DNA from: an uncultured Dysgonomonas sp.
Lineage (GTDB): Bacteria; Bacteroidota; Bacteroidia; Bacteroidales; Dysgonomonadaceae
Direction: 5' to 3'
NCBI GenBank assembly: GCA_945292135.1
Contig: CALYRA010000074.1
Span: 1-6,501, forward strand
DNA: 6,501 nucleotides
The stretch's first letter is position 1, and every line of letters starts with the position of its first letter. Shown one piece after another: positions 1 to 6,363 of the stretch. Under the pieces are notes generated by a model. That model was given only the letters and a program-made list of their open reading frames with translations. It did no database searches and was not told the DNA's origin. The position numbers were made by a program, and so were the translations under genes.

Positions 1-1
1 A

Positions 2-31
2 CCGGATGTAGACCGTTATAAAATTGAATAA
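2..31 (+). CDS. 3' end of an unidentified upstream gene (partial)
   Basis: Nine sense codons (PDVDRYKIE) are open from the window edge to a TAA at 29-31; the other two + frames close within the first 21 bases. The stop lies only 6 nt before the kptA start, which fits the tail of an upstream gene in the same transcription unit. Nine residues are too few to identify a family, and an open frame this short can occur by chance. If real, the left block extends beyond the window. Confidence 0.4.
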   Translation, partial: PDVDRYKIE

Positions 32-37
32 GAAGTT

Positions 38-592
38 ATGACAGAACAAGATAAAAAACGGATTGGCAAATTTCTGAGTTTAATTCTAAGACATGAGCCA
101 CAAAAAATAGGAATTGAATTGGACGAACAAGGTTGGGCAAATGTAAAAGAACTTATAGAGAAATGTAATAAGCATCATTACCATTTTTCTATGGAAGATT
201 TGATTGAAATAGTTGAGACAAATGACAAGCAACGCTATTCGTTTAATGAAAAACGAAATAAAATCAGAGCTAATCAAGGACATTCGATTGATATAGATTT
301 GGCTTTGCGTCCTGTCGAACCACCTGAATATTTGTATCACGGAACGGCTACGAGATTTGTGTCTTCCATCATGGAACAAGGCATATTGAAAGGCAGCCGG
401 CAATATGTTCATCTAAGTAAAGATAAGGAAACAGCGACAAAAGTCGGTTCAAGGCATGGGAAGCCGTCAATTCTGACTATCATGTCTGGAAATATGTACA
501 AAGATGGGATACTGTTTTATCAATCCAATAATGGAGTCTGGTTAACTGATTATGTAGACGTGAAATATATCTCAAAATTATTATTATTATAA
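38..592 (+). CDS. kptA: RNA 2'-phosphotransferase, Tpt1/KptA family
   Basis: KptA/Tpt1 removes an internal or terminal RNA 2'-phosphate by transferring it to NAD+, giving ADP-ribose 1'',2''-cyclic phosphate and nicotinamide. In fungi this finishes tRNA splicing; the role in bacteria is unsettled. At 184 residues it matches the usual bacterial length. The N-terminal winged-helix-like half carries LRH (R18, H19) and IRANQGHS (R77, H82). The C-terminal NAD-binding half carries YHGT (100-103), an HLS segment (125-127) and VGSRHGKP (R139). R18-H19-R77-R139 fit the family's Arg-His-Arg-Arg catalytic set, so the enzyme looks intact. The ATG at 38 gives the standard N-terminus; AGAAG just upstream is a weak ribosome site. 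The DUF4291 gene follows after 7 nt, so the two are probably co-transcribed. Some Tpt1 enzymes also ADP-ribosylate RNA or DNA 5'-phosphate ends; that activity is possible here but not visible in sequence. Confidence 0.95.
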   Translation: MTEQDKKRIGKFLSLILRHEPQKIGIELDEQGWANVKELIEKCNKHHYHFSMEDLIEIVETNDKQRYSFNEKRNKIRANQGHSIDIDLALRPVEPPEYLYHGTATRFVSSIMEQGILKGSRQYVHLSKDKETATKVGSRHGKPSILTIMSGNMYKDGILFYQSNNGVWLTDYVDVKYISKLLLL

Positions 593-599
593 AAAATAA

Positions 600-1190
600 A
601 TGAAACAATATGAGATAAGAGCAGATTATGATCGTGATACAATAGTTGTCTATCAGGCATATAACGAAACGATAGCAAAACTTGCTATTGAGAATAAAAA
701 GTTTGTACCTCCATTTTCACTCACCCGAATGACCTGGATAAAGCCATCCTTTTTGTGGATGATGGAAAGAAGTGGTTATGGACACAAATCGGGACAAGAA
801 TATATTTTAGCCATAAGGATAAAACGTTCGGCATGGGAATATGCATTATCACAAGGAATACTAACACATCCATCGAAAAGTGTCTATACCAATGGAGATA
901 AATGGAGACGACTTTTTGAGGAAGCAAAAATCCATGTTCAATGGGATCCTGAACGCAGTTTAAGAGGTTGTAAACTTGACTATCGTTCAATACAAGTCGG
1001 CATCAGTCGCCATTTGATTGAAGGATATAACAACGATTGGATTGTAGATATACAAGATTATACATCTTTGGCTCACAAAATTTATCAGTTGAAAATGGAT
1101 GGTCGACCCGATAAGGCAAAAGAATTACTACCCAAAGAGAAAATATACCCTGTTTCATTAGAAATAATGAAGCGTTTGGGTCTGGATTAG
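600..1190 (+). CDS. DUF4291 family protein, function unknown
   Basis: This 196-residue protein matches my memory of DUF4291 along its whole length. Characteristic blocks in order are IRADYD (6-11), VYQAY (17-21), RMTWIKPSFLWMM (43-55), QEYILAI (66-72), QWDPER (114-119), YRSIQVGIS (128-136), IQDYT (151-155) and LLPKEKIYP (177-185). The near-invariant polar residues in these blocks (R43, W46, K48, D116, R119, R129, Q132) look like an active or ligand-binding site, but I know of no established activity. There is no signal peptide or membrane segment, so it should be cytosolic. It starts 7 nt after the kptA stop in an A-rich stretch with no Shine-Dalgarno sequence, as is common in Bacteroidota. 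Co-expression with KptA suggests a role in RNA or NAD/ADP-ribose chemistry; that is inference from position only. Confidence 0.88.
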   Translation: MKQYEIRADYDRDTIVVYQAYNETIAKLAIENKKFVPPFSLTRMTWIKPSFLWMMERSGYGHKSGQEYILAIRIKRSAWEYALSQGILTHPSKSVYTNGDKWRRLFEEAKIHVQWDPERSLRGCKLDYRSIQVGISRHLIEGYNNDWIVDIQDYTSLAHKIYQLKMDGRPDKAKELLPKEKIYPVSLEIMKRLGLD

Positions 1191-1253
1191 TTTTTTTTAT
1201 TAATAAAAAATAAAAGATTATAGTCTCATAATAAAAGCATAAATAAAGAAAAT

Positions 1254-2042
1254 ATGAAAATTATAGATATAGGAATAAATTTGATGCATCGTTCTTTTAA
1301 TGAAGACCGCGAGCAAGTTGTAGAATCTGCCATTGAAGCAGGGGTTACACCTTTGATAATCACCGGAACATGTGAAAGAAGTAGTATTGAAGCTGCAAAA
1401 TACGCTTCGCGTTATCCAAATAAATTATTTAGTACAGCAGGAGTTCATCCGCATGATGTTAAATCATGCACGCATGATACGATAAAGAATTTAGGGAAAT
1501 TAGCTGAAAAAGATTGTGTTGTTGCTATCGGCGAATGCGGATTGGATTATAACCGTGATTTTTCACCTCGCGATATGCAACGTAAATATTTTGAGCAACA
1601 AATAGAATTGGCTTGCAATAAAAAGCTGCCATTGTTTTTACACGAAAGAGATGCTTTTGAAGATTTTTACAAGATACTCGAAAAGTATAAAAACGATTTA
1701 ATGAATGGCGTTGTTGTTCATTGTTTCACAGGGAATAAGGAAGAATTACAAGCATATCTTGATTTGGGCTGCCACATCGGCATAACCGGATGGATATGTG
1801 ATGAAAGAAGGGGTAAACATCTTATAGATTTAGTTAAATTGATTCCTCTAAATAAACTTATGATTGAAACGGATGCTCCTTTCTTAACGCCTCGCAATTT
1901 GGAGGAGAAACCGAAAAACGGAAGAAACGAACCTAAATATTTAGTTCATATCTTGGACGAAATAGCTTACTATCTGAACGAAGATATTGAAGATTTGGCA
2001 AATAGAGTTTATAAAAACACGAAATTATTTTTCAGTATATAG
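1254..2042 (+). CDS. tatD: TatD family metal-dependent 3'-5' exonuclease
   Basis: TatD enzymes are amidohydrolase-fold (TIM-barrel) nucleases that trim DNA, and in some reports RNA, from the 3' end. At 262 residues this is full length and closer to E. coli TatD itself than to YcfH or YjjV. It has DIGINL (5-10) where most relatives have a metal-binding HxH, the variant also found in E. coli TatD. It also has TAGVHPH (61-67), IGECGLDYNRDFS (92-104; metal ligand E94), H130 in FLHERDA, H156 in VHCFTG, GITGWICDERRG (176-187), IETDAP (204-209; D207) and RNEP (224-227). No ligand is missing. There is no signal peptide. It lies 63 nt downstream of the DUF4291 gene, so it may share that transcript or have its own promoter. 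No Tat-translocase gene is nearby. It converges on the lipoprotein gene; the 156-nt gap (2043-2198) shows no clear terminator hairpin. Confidence 0.95.
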   Translation: MKIIDIGINLMHRSFNEDREQVVESAIEAGVTPLIITGTCERSSIEAAKYASRYPNKLFSTAGVHPHDVKSCTHDTIKNLGKLAEKDCVVAIGECGLDYNRDFSPRDMQRKYFEQQIELACNKKLPLFLHERDAFEDFYKILEKYKNDLMNGVVVHCFTGNKEELQAYLDLGCHIGITGWICDERRGKHLIDLVKLIPLNKLMIETDAPFLTPRNLEEKPKNGRNEPKYLVHILDEIAYYLNEDIEDLANRVYKNTKLFFSI

Positions 2043-2198
2043 TCATAGTAATTTAAACGTTTTTTTCAAATTCAATTGATTTATTAAAAACAGATACTTA
2101 CTCTTAATTTTATAAAACGTTCTTTGATTTACTAATTAATATGAGCTTGATATGATTGGCTATAATGCTTTATTCATACCAAACTCACATTAAATAAA

Positions 2199-3050
2199 TT
2201 ATTTGTATGATGCAGCTATTTTTTCTAAAGCAGTGGGATTAGATACTCCTTCACTTACGTTCATTAAAACTATTTCATCATCATCGTCAGTTCCTGTAGC
2301 AAGAGGTAATTGTTGAGGAATTTGGGGTGTTTCGTTGAATAAATACTGATATAAGATGATTGAATTCATGAATACCGCATCATTCAACATGTGACGTGAA
2401 CTATCTGTAGAGCGTAATACATTTTTACCGTCTTTTTCGGCAGAATATCCTTCTTTACCTTGATAGGCGTTTTCAATTGCTTGCGCAAAAGGAAGTACAC
2501 CTGCATTAGGTAAAGACTTAGCTACGCTAATGGCGTTACCGGTTAATATTTTTTGATATTCTTTATAATTGGAATCGGTATAATCAAAAGGAATCGCTAA
2601 CCCGTAAATGTAAGTCGCGACATCAGGACTATTCTTAACGACTAAATCATGAATGGCTTTACAGTTAGTTTTATACTTTTCTTCTTCTTGTAACGCTACC
2701 GGAGTTGACTCTTGCAATATAATATAATCAAAAAAATTACCATCAGTATCTGTTTCTGCGAATAACTGGTCGGCTTTATTTTTATTTGCTTTTAGTATTT
2801 GGTCTATACTTACACCCATTTCGATAAGAGTAAAAACCTCTACTTGTTTGTTGTTTGCTTTGGTTAAAGCTTCGAGCATTTTAGGAAAACTGGCATAATA
2901 TTCTGTATGACTGTTTCCGACAAACAGGACTCTAACAGGTCCTTCCGACTTGGGAGGGGTAGGTTTCGAAGTTAATTCTTTAGATCCTGAACCACATGAT
3001 GTTAGAAATAAAACTCCTATTGCTAAGGAGCATAAAATAAAGTTCTTCAT
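2199..3050 (-). CDS. Putative SGNH-hydrolase-like lipoprotein
   Basis: The 283-residue product starts with a lipoprotein signal peptide: K2, a hydrophobic run 4-15, and lipobox LTSC with the lipidated cysteine at 19. A low-complexity Ser/Thr/Pro/Lys linker (20-37) precedes the domain. VLFVGNSHT (41-49) resembles block I of SGNH/GDSL hydrolases, with S47 as likely nucleophile, and DYIILQES (108-115) follows the usual core strand. TDSSRH (215-220) sits where the catalytic Asp-His pair is expected, but the spacing is D-x3-H rather than the usual D-x2-H. The architecture resembles DUF4886-type proteins. Expected role: an esterase or deacetylase on carbohydrate or lipid substrates in the envelope. 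The residues after C19 are not acidic, so an outer-surface export signal is not obvious. It lies opposite to, and between, the two RNA-metabolism blocks, and its function looks unrelated to them. Family assignment is moderate; substrate is unknown. Confidence 0.75.
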   Translation of the reverse strand: MKNFILCSLAIGVLFLTSCGSGSKELTSKPTPPKSEGPVRVLFVGNSHTEYYASFPKMLEALTKANNKQVEVFTLIEMGVSIDQILKANKNKADQLFAETDTDGNFFDYIILQESTPVALQEEEKYKTNCKAIHDLVVKNSPDVATYIYGLAIPFDYTDSNYKEYQKILTGNAISVAKSLPNAGVLPFAQAIENAYQGKEGYSAEKDGKNVLRSTDSSRHMLNDAVFMNSIILYQYLFNETPQIPQQLPLATGTDDDDEIVLMNVSEGVSNPTALEKIAASYK

Positions 3051-3407
3051 TAGTTTTTTATTGTTTTGTTAATAGTTTTGCTAAGATAAATAAAAAAAAA
3101 TTACTTAATTTTAATTTAACACAATACTTTATTATGTTAAAATTTATTTCAAAAATAAAGTAGAGATATCCTTGCAATATTTTTAGCAAATAGGATTGTA
3201 TCTATATCTAAACCTTGATATAAAATAAATCTGATTTTCATCTATCTCCCTTAATCACATGATTAGTAGACAAAACCGATTTATAAAAAAAATAAAAATA
3301 TCAGGGATTAATTTTCAGATTATTATTTTATTACAAACTCACGTTTTAAGCTGACGAGATTACTAAACCAAAAGGTCTTTATATTTAAAAATTAAACAAT
3401 TACTGAT
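3051..3407. other. Divergent intergenic spacer, no gene seen
   Basis: This 357-nt AT-rich spacer separates the - strand lipoprotein gene from the + strand ligase operon, so it should contain promoters for both. No open frame of useful length or RNA gene is apparent. Candidate Bacteroidota -7 elements (consensus TAnnTTTG) are one mismatch off: TATATTTA at 3380-3387 for the ligase operon and, on the - strand, TATCTTAG (3081-3088) for the lipoprotein gene. Neither has a clear TTTG at the proper -33 distance, so both are weak. One imperfect dyad lies at 3115-3141. Confidence 0.6.
3115..3141. repeat. Imperfect inverted repeat in the divergent spacer
   Basis: TTTAACACAATA (3115-3126) and TATTATGTTAAA (3130-3141) are reverse complements except at one position, separated by CTT. 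The arms are nearly all A/T and no T-run follows, so an operator or a chance AT palindrome is more likely than a terminator. It lies 65 nt upstream of the lipoprotein start codon. Confidence 0.4.
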
Positions 3408-4115
3408 ATGATATCGCAAAAATATGGTCGTACTTATCATTATCCCTTTTCGCCGGGAACAACAAGCGACGACCGAATCAATCATTCTTATTGGGAAGAT
3501 ATACAAAATATTGAAACCTTAATACATACGGAAAAGTTAGATGGCGAAAACAATTGTATGAATAAATTTGGAGTATTTGCGCGTTCACATATAGCGCCGA
3601 CTAATTCACCTTGGACAAGTCAAATTCGTGAACGATGGAAATTTATCAAAAATGATTTAGGAGATATAGAATTATTTGGAGAAAATTTATATGCTATACA
3701 TTCGATTGAATATGAGCAAATAGAATCCTATTATTATATCTTTGCTGTCAGATGCCTTGATAAATGGCTTTCATGGGAAGAAGTAAAATTTTATGCAGCA
3801 ATGTTCGATCTTCCTACTGTTCCCGAAATTTCGGTTCAATCCGTTAAAGAATTGGATTCCAAAACGCTGGAAAAACAAATCATCAGTTATGCTCAAGAAC
3901 CGAGTGTCTTTGGTTCGATTGATACGCTAACCCGAAAAGATTGTACAAGAGAAGGAATTGTCAGCCGTAATATTGGTGAATATTCTATAAATGAATTTGC
4001 TCATAATGTATTTAAATATGTTCGTAAAGGTCATGTAAAAACTGATGAACATTGGAGTAGAAACTGGAAACGCGCTAAACTAATTTGGGAAAGGAAGAAT
4101 AAGAATGGAATATAA
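3408..4115 (+). CDS. ATP-dependent RNA ligase family protein, compact form
   Basis: This protein is a predicted RNA ligase that seals 3'-OH and 5'-phosphate ends via an enzyme-AMP intermediate. The N-terminus KYGRTYHYPFSPGTTSDDR (5-23) resembles the opening I recall for bacterial RNA-ligase-family proteins and supports the ATG at 3408. Nucleotidyltransferase motifs follow in order: I, EKLDGE (42-47), with K43 as the lysine that would bind AMP; Ia, FARSH (57-61, R59); III, ELFGENL (88-94); IIIa, YIFAVR (110-115); IV, REGIVSR (181-187); V, FKYVRKGHV (202-210; K203, R206, K207). TDEHW (212-216) closes the core. All expected catalytic residues are present. At 235 residues it is essentially the bare catalytic core, lacking the C-terminal domain of T4 Rnl2-type ligases (over 300 residues). 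It heads an operon: the next gene overlaps by 11 nt and HD-Pnk follows. DNA-nick sealing is not excluded. Confidence 0.9.
   Translation: MISQKYGRTYHYPFSPGTTSDDRINHSYWEDIQNIETLIHTEKLDGENNCMNKFGVFARSHIAPTNSPWTSQIRERWKFIKNDLGDIELFGENLYAIHSIEYEQIESYYYIFAVRCLDKWLSWEEVKFYAAMFDLPTVPEISVQSVKELDSKTLEKQIISYAQEPSVFGSIDTLTRKDCTREGIVSRNIGEYSINEFAHNVFKYVRKGHVKTDEHWSRNWKRAKLIWERKNKNGI
4091..4097 (+). promoter_or_regulatory. Probable ribosome binding site of the 4105 gene
   Basis: AAGGAAG lies 7 nt before the ATG at 4105, inside the end of the ligase coding sequence. It is one of the better Shine-Dalgarno-like sequences in front of a start in this window and supports translation from that overlapping ATG rather than from a later in-frame methionine. 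Confidence 0.5.
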
Positions 4116-4875
4116 AACAACAATTACCCAATCCAATGGATTTGATATCAATCAAACTGTTCTTAAATTAGATGAATTTCTTAAAGATTATTGGGGCAGT
4201 GAAAAATATTATATCATTTTTGATAATGATATAGAAATGAATACGGATATATTTGAAAATAATATAAACTTTCAAACATCATTTTCTTTTTTCGTTTTTA
4301 TTGATAAAAATAACTTCCTTTATTTGCAGGAACACGATTATATTATTACGCCTTTAAGAACGGAAATATTTAGGTTCTTAATTACAACTAACTACTTGGA
4401 AATTAATTTTTATAATTCATTTACGACAAATGAAAGAGAGAAACAATTTTACAAGATAGTAGAAAACATTAAGACTGCTCTAAAAAAAGATTTACCACTG
4501 ATACGATTAAAAGTTGTAAACAATCATCTTACGGATGTTATGTATAAATACCGAAAAAGAGAAGGTAAAGTCGGTTTTAAACTCTCCTCTTCTAATAAAG
4601 ATGAGAGTAATAAATACGAAGATTCGATCTTTATCTATTGGTCTGATTTCGAATATTTGCGTCCTTTTATATATCAAATCTATCCTAAAGATGATTTTGA
4701 TAATACAAGTTGGAATACAATTTCGAAAAGTGATTGGATAAAAATAACAGATAGTTTGAAAAATTATAATACAGACGGTAATTTGAAATTATCTGCTTTT
4801 TATAACTACATTATTCAATGGTCAGAAGCGCAATTAGCTTCGGCAAATTATATTGATATTTTAGGTACTCTGTAA
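4105..4875 (+). CDS. Unrecognised protein within the RNA-repair operon
   Basis: I do not recognise a family for this 256-residue protein. Its start overlaps the ligase stop by 11 nt, and HD-Pnk begins 4 nt after its own stop, so it must be co-transcribed with both and is probably translationally coupled. No signal peptide, convincing membrane helix, Walker box or metal-binding cluster is visible. The sequence is rich in Asn, Lys, Asp and aromatic residues. It has a basic patch YKYRKREGKVGFK (147-159), a Ser/Lys/Asp/Glu-rich loop (161-173) and a Trp/Tyr-rich C-terminal half (W179, W203, W211, W239). The pattern looks like alternating strands and amphipathic helices of a soluble globular protein. 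By hand count 4141-4860 is about 26% G+C, against about 35% in sampled parts of both neighbours, so it may have a separate history or be under weaker codon constraint. Scaffold, RNA-binding subunit, regulator or missing ligase domain are all possible; none is shown. Confidence 0.8.
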   Translation: MEYKTTITQSNGFDINQTVLKLDEFLKDYWGSEKYYIIFDNDIEMNTDIFENNINFQTSFSFFVFIDKNNFLYLQEHDYIITPLRTEIFRFLITTNYLEINFYNSFTTNEREKQFYKIVENIKTALKKDLPLIRLKVVNNHLTDVMYKYRKREGKVGFKLSSSNKDESNKYEDSIFIYWSDFEYLRPFIYQIYPKDDFDNTSWNTISKSDWIKITDSLKNYNTDGNLKLSAFYNYIIQWSEAQLASANYIDILGTL

Positions 4876-4879
4876 TATT

Positions 4880-5995
4880 ATGGAAAAGATTTGGCAATTA
4901 ACACAAAATAAAGACTGGGCATCCCTTGAAAAACAATTCTCTTGGGTTTCGGATATGGAACATGTGAAACAGCATAAAATACATCATGCGGAAGGAAGCG
5001 TAAAAAATCATACTCAAATGGTTTTGGATAAATTGCAATATATTGACAATTATATTTCTTTGCCTCAACAAGACAAGGAAATCATTTGGGCAAGCGCGTT
5101 AATGCATGACATTGAAAAACGATCCACATCAATAGATAAAGGCAATGGAAATATCTCTGCTAATGGACATGCAAGATATGGTGAATTTACAACCAGAACT
5201 ATTCTATTCCGTGATGTCCCTACCCCATTTTATATAAGAGAGCAAATAGCCTCAATGGTTCGTTTTCACGGACTTCCTATCTGGCTACTTGAAAAGAAAT
5301 ATCCCGAAAAAAAAGTTGTAGAAGCTGCTTTCAGATTAAATACGCAGCATCTTGCCATACTAGCCGAAGCGGATGCTGTAGGTCGTAAATGTGATGATGT
5401 CAACACTCTTATGGATAGAATATACTTGTTTAAACAGTTTTGCATTGAATGTGATTGTTTTGGTAAACCCAGAGCATTCAAAACGGATTCGGCGAGGTTC
5501 AAATATTTTAATACGCCTGACAGTTATATTGATTATGTACCATTTGATAATTTTAAGTGCGAAGTGATTATGTTATCGGGTTTGCCGGGAATGGGCAAAG
5601 ATCATTATATTCAATCTTTGAATACGAATTTTCCTGTTATCAGCTTAGACGCTATTCGCAGAAAGAATAAAATATCTCCTACCGATAAATCGGGTAATGG
5701 AAGAGTTGTACAGACTGCTAAAGAAGAAGCTCGTTCTTTCTTGCGAAAAGGACAGAATTTTATTTGGAACGCGACAAATATCACCCAACAATTACGCATG
5801 CAACTAATTGATTTATTTGTCAGTTATGGAGCTAAAGTCAGAATTGTATATATTGAAAAACCTTATAATAAATGGCGTAAACAAAATAAGGAACGTGAAT
5901 ATATGCTACCCGAAAAAGTTTTGGATAACATGTTGGCAAAACTTGAAATTCCTCAACTGACCGAAGCTCATGAAGTAGAATATATAGTAGATTGA
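4880..5995 (+). CDS. HD-Pnk: HD phosphoesterase fused to polynucleotide 5'-kinase
   Basis: This 371-residue enzyme should heal both ends of a nucleic-acid break. The N-terminal HD domain (about 25-190) would remove 2',3'-cyclic, 3'- or 2'-phosphates. Metal ligands are visible as H44 in KNHT, H76-D77 in LMHDIEK, H97 in NGHARYGE, H130 in VRFHG and D165 in EADAVGR. The C-terminal P-loop kinase (about 226-371) would phosphorylate 5'-OH ends. It has Walker A GLPGMGKD (234-241), SLDAIR (255-260; D257 as general base, R260 for substrate) and WNATN (296-300). An Arg/Lys-rich lid (KWRKQNKERE, 331-340) follows. Order and length match the HD-Pnk family characterised from Runella slithyformis. All key residues appear intact. 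The start is the first ATG, 4 nt after the preceding stop. Its products, 3'-OH and 5'-phosphate, are the substrates of the ligase two genes upstream, so the operon can both heal and seal. RNA rather than DNA as the natural target is inferred from the ligase type. Confidence 0.93.
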   Translation: MEKIWQLTQNKDWASLEKQFSWVSDMEHVKQHKIHHAEGSVKNHTQMVLDKLQYIDNYISLPQQDKEIIWASALMHDIEKRSTSIDKGNGNISANGHARYGEFTTRTILFRDVPTPFYIREQIASMVRFHGLPIWLLEKKYPEKKVVEAAFRLNTQHLAILAEADAVGRKCDDVNTLMDRIYLFKQFCIECDCFGKPRAFKTDSARFKYFNTPDSYIDYVPFDNFKCEVIMLSGLPGMGKDHYIQSLNTNFPVISLDAIRRKNKISPTDKSGNGRVVQTAKEEARSFLRKGQNFIWNATNITQQLRMQLIDLFVSYGAKVRIVYIEKPYNKWRKQNKEREYMLPEKVLDNMLAKLEIPQLTEAHEVEYIVD

Positions 5996-6315
5996 CAAAT
6001 AATGTAAATCCATATCTAATTGATAAACATCTGAATAAGGAGGTAATAAATAAAGATAGATAAAACTAATAATAAACTTGTTTTGTTAAAACTAAACATT
6101 TAACATAATCCAAAAAAAGATCGTTTTATACGGATAACTTTTAAAATAATAAAATTTATTTGATATTTTAGTTAAAACTTAAAGCTTTGAAAAACAAAAT
6201 AATGGCTTTAATGTTTAAAGGAAAAGTGATAATTGTAAGGTATTGATGTTATATAAAAACATATTTTTTGATTAAAATGTTATTATAACTATAGAAGTAT
6301 AAAAGACAAAAATAT

Positions 6316-6340
6316 CTACATCGGGGCTCTATGTAGTTTT
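6316..6340 (+). terminator. Weak hairpin with T-rich tail
   Basis: CTACAT (6316-6321) and ATGTAG (6331-6336) are perfect inverted repeats around a 9-nt loop, CGGGGCTCT, and TTTTATTAATTT follows. The six-base-pair stem is short and poor in G/C, so it would be a weak intrinsic terminator. The GC-rich loop stands out sharply from the surroundings. It could end the HD-Pnk transcript, about 320 nt after the stop, or be part of the leader of the next gene. Confidence 0.35.
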
Positions 6341-6363
6341 ATTAATTTAATAAGCATAACCAA

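Noticed and set aside
2055..2062. AAACGTTT palindrome followed by T residues as the tatD terminator.
   Set aside because: A continuous 8-nt palindrome has no loop and cannot form a terminator hairpin.
4193..4236. Possible polymerase-beta nucleotidyltransferase signature (GS followed by DND) in the unknown protein, as in ligase-associated NTases.
   Set aside because: The GS-to-DxD spacing is too short, the surrounding residues do not fit, and no third carboxylate is evident.
5266..5799. Open frames on the - strand inside the HD-Pnk gene.
   Set aside because: They lie opposite a gene with intact catalytic motifs, resemble no family, and read as shadows.
6202..6246. Short frame MALMFKGKVIIVRY in the spacer.
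   Set aside because: Only 14 codons, no ribosome site, and no supporting context; expected by chance.
6246..6269. ATGTT/AACAT hairpin followed by ATTTTTT as a terminator.
   Set aside because: A five-base-pair, almost all A/T stem is too weak; such patterns are common in this base composition.
6322..6330. CGGGGCTCT as the start of a TPP riboswitch.
   Set aside because: The required CUGAGA and downstream pairing elements are absent.
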